Positions 23,722 to 32,136 of a DNA stretch of 64,000 bases are shown here, piece by piece. The stretch comes from an uncultured Oscillospiraceae bacterium. GTDB lineage: Bacteria > Bacillota > Clostridia > Oscillospirales > Oscillospiraceae. The notes beneath the pieces are model-generated. The model saw only the letters and a program-made list of their open reading frames with translations. It ran no database searches and was not told the DNA's origin. The first letter of the stretch is position 1. The number at the start of each line of letters is the position of its first letter. Location: positions 9,562 to 73,561 of the forward strand of contig CAJTUE010000010.1 of the NCBI GenBank assembly GCA_910579775.1, given 5' to 3'. The translations under genes were made by a program, and so were the position numbers.

Positions 23722-24942
23722 ATGGCAAACAAGGACATCAAGAAGGTCGTTCTGGCCTATTCGGGCGGTCTGGACACCTCTATTATCATTCCGTGGCTCA
23801 AGGAAAACTACAACGATCCCGAGATCATTGCAGTTTCCGGCGACGTAGGACAGGGTACAGAGCTGGACGGACTGGAGGAGAAGGCCATCAAGACAGGGGC
23901 GTCCAAGCTCTACATCGAGGACCTCACCGACGTGATGGTGGATGAGGTCATCATCCCCTCTATGATGATGGGGGCTAAGTATGAGGACTATCTGCTGGGC
24001 ACCGCCTTTGCCCGGCCGGTGATCGCCAAGCGGCTGGTGGAGATCGCCCTCAAGGAGGGGGCGGACGCCATCTGCCACGGCTGCACGGGCAAGGGGAACG
24101 ACCAGGTGCGTTTCGAGTTGGCCATCAAGCGGTACGCGCCGGGGATGAAGATCATCGCCCCCTGGCGGGAATGGGACATCAAGGGCCGGGATGAGGAGAT
24201 CGACTACGCCGAGGCCCACGATGTGCCCCTGAAGATCAGCCGGGAGACCAACTACTCCAAGGACAAGAACCTGTGGCACCTGAGCCATGAGGGATTGGAC
24301 CTGGAGGACCCGGCCAACGAGCCCCAGTATGACAAGCCCGGTTTTTTGGAGATGGGGGTCTCTCCCATCATGGCGCCGGACAAAGCGACCTATGTGACCA
24401 TCGACTTTGTCAAGGGGGTTCCCACCGCTGTGGACGGGGTGGAAATGAAGGCTAGCGATATCATCCGCAAGCTCAATGAGCTGGGCGGAAAGAACGGCAT
24501 TGGACTTTTGGACATCGTAGAGAACCGGCTGGTGGGTATGAAGGACCGGGGGGTGTATGAGACCCCCGGCGGCACCATCCTCTACCGCGCCCACGAGGTG
24601 CTGGAGATGATCACCCTGGACAAGGACACCAAGCACATGAAGACCAAGCTGGCGGTGGATTTCGCCGATCTGGTCTATAACGGCAAGTGGTTTACCCCCC
24701 TGCGGGAGGCGCTCAGCGCCTTTGCCCTGGATACCCAGAAGCACGTTACCGGGCAGGTGAAGCTGAAGCTCTACAAGGGCAACATCATCACCGCCGGAGT
24801 GACCAGCTCGGAGACCTTGTATTCCGAGAGCTTGGTGACCTTTGAGGAGAGCGACTACGACCAGAAGGACTCTCAGGGCTTTATCAACCTCTGGGGCCTG
24901 CCCGACACGGTGCAGGCGCTGAGAGAGCAAGGGAAGCTGTAA
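23722..24942 (+). CDS. argG: Argininosuccinate synthase
   Basis: Condenses citrulline and aspartate with ATP to argininosuccinate. The P-loop-like N-terminus is VVLAYSGGLDTSIIIPWLKE, with further signatures in CHGCTGKGNDQVRFEL and the late GNIITAGVTSSETLYS. Its 406 residues are standard for the family. The start is ATG 23722 after taggaggtcttaccc. It opens the arginine gene set; argH follows after a repeat of about 70 bp. Confidence 0.98.
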   Translation: MANKDIKKVVLAYSGGLDTSIIIPWLKENYNDPEIIAVSGDVGQGTELDGLEEKAIKTGASKLYIEDLTDVMVDEVIIPSMMMGAKYEDYLLGTAFARPVIAKRLVEIALKEGADAICHGCTGKGNDQVRFELAIKRYAPGMKIIAPWREWDIKGRDEEIDYAEAHDVPLKISRETNYSKDKNLWHLSHEGLDLEDPANEPQYDKPGFLEMGVSPIMAPDKATYVTIDFVKGVPTAVDGVEMKASDIIRKLNELGGKNGIGLLDIVENRLVGMKDRGVYETPGGTILYRAHEVLEMITLDKDTKHMKTKLAVDFADLVYNGKWFTPLREALSAFALDTQKHVTGQVKLKLYKGNIITAGVTSSETLYSESLVTFEESDYDQKDSQGFINLWGLPDTVQALREQGKL

Positions 24943-24952
24943 TCGTGCGGGC

Positions 24953-25023
24953 GGGGCAAGCCCCGCCCCTACGGACACGTACGTTACCATAAGCGATGTA
25001 GGGGAGGGGCTTGCCCCGCCCGG
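24953..25023. repeat. GC-rich palindromic repeat pair, copy between argG and argH
   Basis: Two inverted copies of cggggcaagccccgcccctac facing each other (24953-24972 and about 25001-25021) around a central spacer. The same pair, in the same arrangement, recurs at 36088-36164 near ruvC. In RNA it would form a large hairpin between argG and argH. Confidence 0.85.
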
Positions 25024-25040
25024 AACAAGGAGCGATTTCC

Positions 25041-26432
25041 ATGAAATTATGGGCTGGCCGTTTTCAAAAGGAAACGGATGGGCTGGTGAACGACTTTAAC
25101 TCGTCCATTTCTTTTGACGCGCGGCTTTACAAGCAGGATATTGAGGGTTCCATCGCCCACGCCACCATGCTAGGGAAGCAGGGCATTATTGAGGCGCATG
25201 AGGCAGAAAAGATCATCGACGGACTCAAGGCCATCCTCCGGGATATCGAGGCGGGGGAGGCCGAGCTGACCGAGGACAGCGAGGACATCCACATGAATGT
25301 GGAGCGGCTGCTCACCGAGCGCATCGGAGACACGGGCAAGAGGCTCCACACCGGTCGGTCACGCAACGATCAGGTGGCGGTGGATTTCCGCATGTTCGTC
25401 CGTGCCGAGATCCCGGAGATCAAGGGGCAGATCCTGGCGCTGGAGACCGTCTTGGCAAACAAGGCCAAAGCCCATGTGGAGACGGTGATGCCCGGGTATA
25501 CCCATATGCAGCGGGCCCAGCCCACTACCTTTGCCCACGTGCTCATGGCCTACGCCAACATGTTCCGCCGGGACGTGACCCGGTTGGAGGATTGTCTGGC
25601 GCGTCTGGACGAGTGCCCTCTGGGGGCGGGTGCGCTGGCGACCTCTACATACCCGGTGGACCGGTTTGAGACCGCCAAGCTCCTGGGCTTTTCCAGGCCC
25701 ATGGATAACTCTATGGATGCGGTGTCCGACCGGGACTTCGCCTTGGAGTTGTTATCCGACCTGTCTATTTTGATGACCCACCTCTCCCGTTTTGCAGAAG
25801 AAATTATTCTGTGGTGCTCGTGGGAGTTTAAGTTTGCCGAGTTGGATGACGCATACTCCACCGGTTCGTCCATCATGCCCCAGAAGAAGAACCCCGACGT
25901 GGCTGAGCTGGTGCGGGGCAAGGCGGGGCGGGTATACGGCTCCCTCATCACCCTGTTGACAGTGATGAAGGGCCTTCCTCTGGCCTATAACAAGGATATG
26001 CAGGAGGACAAGGAGCCGGTGTTCGACGCCATCGACACGGTGAAGCTCTGCCTCCCGGTGTTTGCCGCCATGGTGGACACCCTCACCATCCTGCCCCGCA
26101 ACATGGAGCGGGCGGCCCAGGTGGGCTTCATCAACGCCACCGACTGCGCCGACTATCTGGTCAAAAAGGGCCTGCCCTTCCGAGACGCCTATATGATCGT
26201 GGGGCGGTTGGTCAATCTCTGCACCAAGAGCGGAGACACGCTGGACACCCTCACTCTGCGGGATTTCCGGGCCATCTCCAAGTTGTTTGACGCTGACGTG
26301 TATCAGGCCCTTCAGCTCAAGACCTGCGTCAACCAGCGCAAGGTCTACGGCGGGCCGTCCAGGGAGAGCGTGGAGCGGCAGATCGCCAATTTGGAAGAAT
26401 TTGTCGCCGCCCACCTGGGCACGGAGGGTTGA
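25041..26432 (+). CDS. argH: Argininosuccinate lyase
   Basis: Cleaves argininosuccinate to arginine and fumarate, the last step of the pathway. The 463 residues carry the fumarase/aspartase superfamily signature GSSIMPQKKNPDVAELVRGK and the family motifs RLHTGRSRNDQVAVDFRMF and GYTHMQRAQPT. The start is ATG 25041 (MKLWAGRFQKETDG), preceded by acaaggagc. The PAS-domain gene follows after three bases, so they are co-transcribed. Confidence 0.98.
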   Translation: MKLWAGRFQKETDGLVNDFNSSISFDARLYKQDIEGSIAHATMLGKQGIIEAHEAEKIIDGLKAILRDIEAGEAELTEDSEDIHMNVERLLTERIGDTGKRLHTGRSRNDQVAVDFRMFVRAEIPEIKGQILALETVLANKAKAHVETVMPGYTHMQRAQPTTFAHVLMAYANMFRRDVTRLEDCLARLDECPLGAGALATSTYPVDRFETAKLLGFSRPMDNSMDAVSDRDFALELLSDLSILMTHLSRFAEEIILWCSWEFKFAELDDAYSTGSSIMPQKKNPDVAELVRGKAGRVYGSLITLLTVMKGLPLAYNKDMQEDKEPVFDAIDTVKLCLPVFAAMVDTLTILPRNMERAAQVGFINATDCADYLVKKGLPFRDAYMIVGRLVNLCTKSGDTLDTLTLRDFRAISKLFDADVYQALQLKTCVNQRKVYGGPSRESVERQIANLEEFVAAHLGTEG

Positions 26433-26435
26433 GGA

Positions 26436-26813
26436 ATGGAGCTGTCGGCTTTGTTTAAAAGTGTGTTGGAGCAGGACCGCGCCGCTATTGTGCTGTGTGA
26501 CCTGCAACACACTATTGTATATATGAACCCAGCCGCCACCGCCCGGTATGCCAACCGGGGCGGGGCGGCGCTGGTGGGCAGGAGCCTGCTGGACTGCCAC
26601 GGCCCGGCCTCCAACGCCATGATCGAGCGGGTGGCGGCATGGTTCGCGGCGGACCGGAGCCACAACATCATCTACACCTACCGCAACGAGAAGGAAAACA
26701 AGGACGTTTACATGGTGGCCCTGCGGGCAGATGACGGAACGCTGATCGGCTACTATGAAAAACATGAATACCGTGCCCCGGAGACCATGGCGCTCTACGA
26801 TTTTGGGGACTGA
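26436..26813 (+). CDS. PAS-domain protein inside the arginine cluster, 125 aa
   Basis: A single PAS-like domain: VLCDLQHTIVYMNPAATARY at residues 19-38, a GGAALVGRSLLDCHGPASN segment and a C-terminal strand pair (DVYMVALRADDGTLIGYYEK). There is no kinase, cyclase, HTH or other output domain, so it must act through a partner or as a ligand-binding sensor. It starts three bases after argH and ends nine bases before the argC ribosome binding site, so it is co-expressed with arginine synthesis. Its role there is not known to me. A redox, heme or small-molecule sensor is possible. Confidence 0.75.
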   Translation: MELSALFKSVLEQDRAAIVLCDLQHTIVYMNPAATARYANRGGAALVGRSLLDCHGPASNAMIERVAAWFAADRSHNIIYTYRNEKENKDVYMVALRADDGTLIGYYEKHEYRAPETMALYDFGD

Positions 26814-26828
26814 CAGGGGGGAGTGCGC

Positions 26829-27767
26829 GTGAGCAAGCCCAAGGTATATATCGACGGGCAGGCGGGGACCACGGGACTGCAAATTTATGAGCGTTTGCAG
26901 GTCCGGGAGGACATCGACCTGCTGGTCATCGACGCGGACAAGCGCAAGGACGCCGCCGCCCGGCGGGAATGCCTCAACGAGGCGGATCTGACCATCTTGT
27001 GCCTCCCCGATGAGGCGGCCCGGGAGGCGGTGGCCCTTATCCAAAACGACCGCACCCGGGTCATCGATTGCTCCACCGCCCACCGGACCGCAGAGGGGTG
27101 GACGTATGGCCTGCCAGAGCTTTGGAAGCACCGGGAAAAAATCGTCTCCGCCAAGCGGGTGGCTAATCCGGGCTGCTACGCCACCGGAGCTATTGTCCTG
27201 CTTCGGCCCCTGATAAGGGCAGGCTTTCTGGGGGCGGACTACCCTGTCGCCATCCACGCCCTGTCGGGGTACACCGGGGGCGGGAACAAAGCCATCGGGC
27301 AATATGAGGCGGAGGACCGGCCCGCGGAACTTTCCAGCCCCCGGCACTATGCCCTGGGCCTTTCCCACAAGCACATCCCCGAGATCATGGCCCAGACGGG
27401 GCTTCACCGCAAGCCCATCTTCTGTCCCATCATCTGTGACCATCCCCAGGGGATGGTGGTGGCGGTCCCCCTGTTTTTGTCCTGGATGGGCGGGGTAGAC
27501 CAAAGGCTCCTGCGCTCGTGCTACCAGCGGTATTATGAGGGGGAAAGGCTGGTTGACTTGGCCCCCGAGACCGTTCCTGAGAGCGGCTTTTTGGGCAGTA
27601 ACACCTTTGCAGGGCGGGACGACCTGGAGATCGTTTTGCAGGGGAACGAGGAACAGGCGGTGGCCCTGGCCCGGTTCGACAACCTGGGCAAGGGAGCTTC
27701 CGGCGCGGCGGTGCAGAACATGAACCTGATGTTGGGCTTTGAAGAGACCAAGGGCCTGAATTTGTGA
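26829..27767 (+). CDS. argC: N-acetyl-gamma-glutamyl-phosphate reductase
   Basis: NADPH-dependent reduction of N-acetylglutamyl phosphate to the semialdehyde. The N-terminal nucleotide-binding motif is VYIDGQAGTTGLQIYERL. The catalytic Cys is in RVANPGCYATGAIVLLRPL, and GNKAIGQYEAEDR and FVPESGFLG-like segments follow. At about 312 residues it is the shorter, type-2 ArgC. I prefer GTG 26829 over GTG 26823 because the Shine-Dalgarno run gggggag would overlap the earlier codon. It lies between the PAS gene and argJ. Confidence 0.94.
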   Translation: MSKPKVYIDGQAGTTGLQIYERLQVREDIDLLVIDADKRKDAAARRECLNEADLTILCLPDEAAREAVALIQNDRTRVIDCSTAHRTAEGWTYGLPELWKHREKIVSAKRVANPGCYATGAIVLLRPLIRAGFLGADYPVAIHALSGYTGGGNKAIGQYEAEDRPAELSSPRHYALGLSHKHIPEIMAQTGLHRKPIFCPIICDHPQGMVVAVPLFLSWMGGVDQRLLRSCYQRYYEGERLVDLAPETVPESGFLGSNTFAGRDDLEIVLQGNEEQAVALARFDNLGKGASGAAVQNMNLMLGFEETKGLNL

Positions 27768-27775
27768 TTGGCAAC

Positions 27776-27835
27776 GGCCCGATGGGGACATCGGGCCCTA
27801 TGGGACGAATGTAGGGCGTGACCACCGGCCACGCC
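27776..27835. repeat. GC-rich palindromic repeats between argC and argJ
   Basis: Two hairpins: ggcccgatg-gggac-like loop-catcgggcc, and ggcgtg-N9-cacgcc, joined by cgaatgtag. The layout and the gtaggg edge match the other intergenic repeats, but the arms differ in sequence. Confidence 0.6.
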
Positions 27836-27858
27836 GGGAACAGGAGGAAAACAAGGGT

Positions 27859-29088
27859 ATGATAAAGGAGATCGTCGGCGGCGTGTGTGCCGCCAAGGGC
27901 TTTTCCGCCGGGGGAGTCCATTGCGGTGTGAAGGAGGGCTCGGACCCCGCCAAGAAGGATCTGGCCCTGATCCTGTCCGAGGTGGAGTGTCAGGCGGCGG
28001 CAGTGTACACCACAAACCGGGTGAAGGCCGCACCCATCTACGTTACCATGGAGCATCTGGAGGACGGGGTGTGCCGGGGGATCATCGCCAACTCGGGCAA
28101 CGCCAACGCCTGCGCCCCAGAGAGCCATGAAAATGCTCTGGAGATGTGTACCATGGCGGCTACGGCTACCGGGCTGAAGGCCCAGGACTTCCTTGTGGCC
28201 TCTACCGGAGTCATCGGTCAGACTATCCGTCTGGCTCCTATCCAGGCAGGGCTACCCGGGCTGGCAAAGGAACTGGCTCGCAGTGCGGACGCCTCCGATG
28301 CGGCGGCGCAGGCCATCATGACCACTGACACGGTGAAAAAGGAAGTCGCGGTGGAGGTGGAGATCGACGGTAAGACTGTCACCGTCGGCGCCATTGCTAA
28401 GGGCAGCGGCATGATCCACCCCAACATGGGAACCATGCTCTGCTTCATTACCACCGACTGCGCCATCACCCATGAGATGCTCCAGGACGCGCTCCATGAG
28501 ATCGTCCCCCGCACCTTCAACCGGGTCACCGTGGACGGGGACACCTCCACCAACGATATGTGTGTGGTGCTGGCCAACGGTTTGGCAGGCAACGAACAGA
28601 TCGAGTGGAAGGATGAGGACTACACCGCCTTTGCAGCGGCGTTGCGGGCGGTGTGTGAGACGCTTGCCCGAGCCATTGCCGCCGACGGGGAGGGGGCCAG
28701 TCGGCTCGTCACCTGCATCGTCCACCACGCGAGAAGCGAAGAGAGCGCCGAGCGCCTTGCTAAGGCGGTGGTGGGGTCCGCTCTGGTCAAGGCGGCCATG
28801 TTTGGCGCCGACGCCAACTGGGGACGGGTTTTATGCGCCATGGGCTATTCCAAGGCTCCCTTCCGTCCTGAGTATGTGGATATCCGCTTCACCTCCGCCG
28901 CCGGGACGGTGGCGGTGTGCGAGAAGGGTACAGGGCTGGCCTTTGACGAAGACTTGGCCAAAAAGGTGCTCACCCAAGAGGAGGTCATTATTGACGTGTG
29001 CCTCAATGAGGGTCAGGAAATGGCCACCTGCTGGGGCTGCGACCTCACTTACGATTACGTAAAGATTAATGGAGATTACCGCACATGA
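27859..29088 (+). CDS. argJ: Bifunctional ornithine acetyltransferase / N-acetylglutamate synthase
   Basis: Transfers the acetyl group from N-acetylornithine to glutamate, recycling acetyl, and may also use acetyl-CoA. It explains why no argA or argE is needed. The autoprocessing site lies in KGSGMIHPNMGTMLCFITTD, where the nucleophilic Thr starts the beta chain (TMLCF). Other family motifs are IIANSGNANACAPES and ANWGRVLCAMGYSKAPF. The 409 residues are typical. It starts at ATG 27859 behind acaggaggaaaacaagggt and overlaps argB by four bases. Confidence 0.96.
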   Translation: MIKEIVGGVCAAKGFSAGGVHCGVKEGSDPAKKDLALILSEVECQAAAVYTTNRVKAAPIYVTMEHLEDGVCRGIIANSGNANACAPESHENALEMCTMAATATGLKAQDFLVASTGVIGQTIRLAPIQAGLPGLAKELARSADASDAAAQAIMTTDTVKKEVAVEVEIDGKTVTVGAIAKGSGMIHPNMGTMLCFITTDCAITHEMLQDALHEIVPRTFNRVTVDGDTSTNDMCVVLANGLAGNEQIEWKDEDYTAFAAALRAVCETLARAIAADGEGASRLVTCIVHHARSEESAERLAKAVVGSALVKAAMFGADANWGRVLCAMGYSKAPFRPEYVDIRFTSAAGTVAVCEKGTGLAFDEDLAKKVLTQEEVIIDVCLNEGQEMATCWGCDLTYDYVKINGDYRT

Positions 29089-29942
29089 GTGACTTTTCTA
29101 ATATGGATCGGGCGCAGGTGTTGGTGGAGGCCCTGCCCTATATCCAGAGCTTCAACGGCAAGACCATCGTGGTGAAATACGGCGGCAACGCCATGGTATC
29201 CGACGAGCTGCGAGCAGCGGTCATTTCGGACATCGTTTTGCTGTCTCTTATCGGGGTGCGCGTTGTGGTGGTCCACGGTGGTGGGCCGGAGATCTCCGCC
29301 ATGCTGAAGAAGATCGGGAAAGAGTCCAAATTTGAGGACGGCCTGCGGGTCACGGACGCGGAGACCATGGACGTTGTTCAACAGGTGCTGTGCGGCAAGG
29401 TGAACAAGGACTTGGTGGCGACCCTCAACCGCACCGGCGGCAAGGCTATCGGCCTTTGCGGCATGGACGGGGGCCTGTTCCAGGCGGTGAAGCTGGACGA
29501 GAAGTACGGGCGGGTGGGCAGCATCGTTCAGGTGGAGCCCGCCGCCGTAGCCGACTGCCTCAACGCGGGGTATGTCCCAGTGGTGTCCACGGTGGCCCAG
29601 GGGACGGACGAGGCGGTGGCATACAACGTTAATGCGGACACTGCCGCCGCCAAGCTGGCCATCGCCCTGGGAGCGGAGAAACTGATCCTGCTCACTGACG
29701 TGCGCGGCCTGCTCCGGGACCCCAAGGACGAGAATACTTTGATTCCTACCCTCCATCCCTCCGATGTGCCCGGCCTCATTAAGGACGGGGTCATTCAGGG
29801 GGGGATGATCCCCAAGGTGGACTGCTGCGTAGAGGCGGTGCGCTCGGGGGTGCGGGGGGCGCATATTCTGGACGGGCGCATTCCCCACAGCATTCTCATT
29901 GAAATGCTGTCCAACGCCGGCGTCGGCACCATGATCCAGTAA
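29085..29942 (+). CDS. argB: Acetylglutamate kinase
   Basis: Phosphorylates N-acetylglutamate. The amino-acid-kinase fold shows TIVVKYGGNAM, VVVHGGGPEISAMLKKIG, the nucleotide-binding NVNADTAAAKLAIALGAEKL and LLTDVRGLL. An N-terminal extension of about 20 residues (MDRAQVLVEALPYIQSFNG) of the type found in arginine-inhibited enzymes suggests feedback inhibition; this is inferred. The start ATG overlaps the argJ stop. 285 residues. Confidence 0.97.
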   Translation: MSDFSNMDRAQVLVEALPYIQSFNGKTIVVKYGGNAMVSDELRAAVISDIVLLSLIGVRVVVVHGGGPEISAMLKKIGKESKFEDGLRVTDAETMDVVQQVLCGKVNKDLVATLNRTGGKAIGLCGMDGGLFQAVKLDEKYGRVGSIVQVEPAAVADCLNAGYVPVVSTVAQGTDEAVAYNVNADTAAAKLAIALGAEKLILLTDVRGLLRDPKDENTLIPTLHPSDVPGLIKDGVIQGGMIPKVDCCVEAVRSGVRGAHILDGRIPHSILIEMLSNAGVGTMIQ

Positions 29943-29955
29943 GGAGGGACCACAG

Positions 29956-31152
29956 ATGGACTTCAAGACGTTGGAGGCTCTGGACAAGCAATATGTGATG
30001 CAGACCTATGCCCGCTTCCCGGTGGCCTTTGACCACGGAAGCGGCGCGACCCTTTATGACGTGGACGGGAAGGAGTATATCGACTTTTCCTCCGGCATCG
30101 GGGTCAATTCTCTGGGCTACGGCAGCGAGGATTGGGTCAACGCCATCGCCCAGCAGATCGTAAAGCTGGGCCACGTGTCCAACCTCTTTTACACTGCGCC
30201 CTATGTGGAGCTTGCTCGGACGCTGGTGGAGCGGGCGGGGATGAGTAACGCATTTTTTGCCAACTCCGGTGCGGAGGCCAACGAGGGCATGATCAAGCTG
30301 GCCCGGAAGTACTCCTTTGATAAGTACGGCAAGGGCCGGGGGACCATCCTCACTCTGCGCCAGTCCTTCCACGGCCGCACCATCACCACTCTGTCCGCCA
30401 CGGGGCAGGACGTGTTTCACAATTACTTCTTTCCCTTCAACGAGGGCTTTCGGTACGCCGGACCTACCATGGAGGGGGTTGCGGAGGTGGCGGGCCACGA
30501 TGTGTGCGCGGTGATGCTGGAACTTGTCCAGGGGGAGGGCGGCGTCCGTCCCATGGACCGGGCCTTTGTACACGATCTGGCGGTGCTGTGCGCCGAGCGG
30601 GACTGGCTGCTGCTCATCGACGAGGTGCAGACCGGAGTCGGGCGGACAGGGACCCTGTTTGCCTACCAGCAATACGGCGTCCTCCCCGACGCGGTGTCCT
30701 TTGCCAAGGGGATTGCCGGGGGCCTGCCCTTTGGCGGGATGATGGCAAACGAGAAGTGCCGGGAGGTGCTCACAGCGGGGACCCACGCCACCACCTTTGG
30801 CGGCAACCCCGTGTGCGCCGCCGCAGCCAAGGCGGTGCTGGACGCCCTGGATGAGACGTTTTTGGCCCATGTGAAGGAAAAAGGCGACTATTTACGCACC
30901 CGCATTGACGGTCTGCAATTGCCCGGCCTGGGCGGGAGCCGGGGCCTGGGCCTGATGATCGGCATTGAGGTGGCGGAGGGCTATGAGAACAAGACGCTGG
31001 CCCGCAAGCTGTTGGAAAACGGCCTGGTGGTCCTCACCGCCGGAGGCAACGTCCTGCGTCTGCTGCCGCCCCTGACCATCACCAAAGAAGAGATGGATAA
31101 GGGCCTGGCGATCTTGCAGAAGACGCTGGAAAATAAGGAGGAACAGGCATGA
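29956..31152 (+). CDS. argD: Acetylornithine aminotransferase
   Basis: PLP-dependent class-III aminotransferase converting N-acetylglutamate semialdehyde to N-acetylornithine. The PLP Lys lies in AVSFAKGIAGGLPFGGMMAN, the Asp for the pyridine nitrogen in LLIDEVQTGVGRTG, and FFANSGAEANEGMIKLARK binds phosphate. 398 residues, full length. It sits between argB and argF and overlaps argF by four bases (atga). Ribosome binding site aaggagggaccacag. Confidence 0.96.
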   Translation: MDFKTLEALDKQYVMQTYARFPVAFDHGSGATLYDVDGKEYIDFSSGIGVNSLGYGSEDWVNAIAQQIVKLGHVSNLFYTAPYVELARTLVERAGMSNAFFANSGAEANEGMIKLARKYSFDKYGKGRGTILTLRQSFHGRTITTLSATGQDVFHNYFFPFNEGFRYAGPTMEGVAEVAGHDVCAVMLELVQGEGGVRPMDRAFVHDLAVLCAERDWLLLIDEVQTGVGRTGTLFAYQQYGVLPDAVSFAKGIAGGLPFGGMMANEKCREVLTAGTHATTFGGNPVCAAAAKAVLDALDETFLAHVKEKGDYLRTRIDGLQLPGLGGSRGLGLMIGIEVAEGYENKTLARKLLENGLVVLTAGGNVLRLLPPLTITKEEMDKGLAILQKTLENKEEQA

Positions 31153-32078
31153 AGAAGGACCTTTTGAAGCTGCTGGATCTGTCCAGAGAAGACATTTTGC
31201 ACATCCTGGACACCGCCGACCAGATGAAGTACAGCCTTAAGCACAACATCCCCCACCGGGCGCTGGAGGGCAAGACGCTGGCTATGATCTTTGAGAAGAA
31301 CTCCACCCGCACCCGGGTGTCCTTCGAAACGGGGATGTACCAATTGGGCGGCCACGCCCTCTTTCTCTCGGGCAAGGAGAGCCAGATCGGCCGGGGGGAG
31401 CCTATTGAGGACACCGCCCGCGTCCTCTCCCGCTACTGCGACGGCATCATGATCCGCACCTACGCCCAGGACGAGGTGGAGACCTTGGCACAGTACGCCT
31501 CCATCCCCGTGATCAACGGCCTTACTGACTTTGCCCACCCCTGCCAGGTGCTGGCTGACCTGATGACCGTCCGGGAGAAGCTGACGAGGCTGGAGGGGCT
31601 GAAGCTCACCTTCATCGGTGACGGCAACAACATGGCAAATTCTCTCATTGTGGGCGCTTTGAAGTGCGGAATGAAGGCCGCTGTGGCCTGCCCCGAGGGC
31701 TACGACCCCGACCCCGCCGTGCTGGACTTTGCCAAGGGTTTTGGTAGTGATTTTACCCTTTGCCGCGACCCCAAGGAGGCCGCCGCGGACGCCGACGTGA
31801 TCGTCACCGATGTTTGGGCCTCCATGGGTCAGGAAGAAGAAAAGGCCAAGCGGGAGAAGTCCTTTGCCGGAGCGTATCAGGTCAACGACGGCCTGATGAA
31901 CCTGGCCCACGAGGGCTGTATGGTGCAGCACTGTCTGCCCGCCCACCGGGGAGAGGAGATCACTGCCGAGGTCTTTGAAGCCCACGCCGACGAAATTTTT
32001 GAAGAGGCGGAGAACCGCCTCCACGCCCAAAAGGCGGTCATGGCCCTGCTCATGGGCAGTCAGGGGCAGAGGGCTTAA
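31149..32078 (+). CDS. argF: Ornithine carbamoyltransferase
   Basis: Makes citrulline from ornithine and carbamoyl phosphate. The carbamoyl-phosphate motif is STRTRVSFETGM, and HPCQVLADLMT and MVQHCLPAHRGEEIT carry the substrate-binding residues. 309 residues. It is the last gene of the cluster, before a strong terminator. The carbamoyl-phosphate synthase genes (carAB) are not here. A catabolic OTC for the deiminase pathway is possible in principle, but the anabolic neighbours make the biosynthetic role the natural reading. Confidence 0.95.
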   Translation: MKKDLLKLLDLSREDILHILDTADQMKYSLKHNIPHRALEGKTLAMIFEKNSTRTRVSFETGMYQLGGHALFLSGKESQIGRGEPIEDTARVLSRYCDGIMIRTYAQDEVETLAQYASIPVINGLTDFAHPCQVLADLMTVREKLTRLEGLKLTFIGDGNNMANSLIVGALKCGMKAAVACPEGYDPDPAVLDFAKGFGSDFTLCRDPKEAAADADVIVTDVWASMGQEEEKAKREKSFAGAYQVNDGLMNLAHEGCMVQHCLPAHRGEEITAEVFEAHADEIFEEAENRLHAQKAVMALLMGSQGQRA

Positions 32079-32091
32079 AGGTACATACAAG

Positions 32092-32130
32092 AAGAGCGGT
32101 TCGGAAATATCCGAACCGCTCTTTCTTTCT
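32092..32130 (+). terminator. Terminator of the arginine cluster
   Basis: A 14-bp perfect stem (aagagcggttcgga / tccgaaccgctctt) with a 4-base loop is followed by tctttct. The convergent GTPase gene ends seven bases beyond, so it may work in both directions. Confidence 0.88.
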
Positions 32131-32136
32131 ATGCGC

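Noticed and set aside
23628..23945. Leader peptide (MQEECLCKF...) upstream of argG
   Set aside because: The frame has no ribosome binding site, no run of arginine codons and continues into argG; its start lies within the terminator stem.
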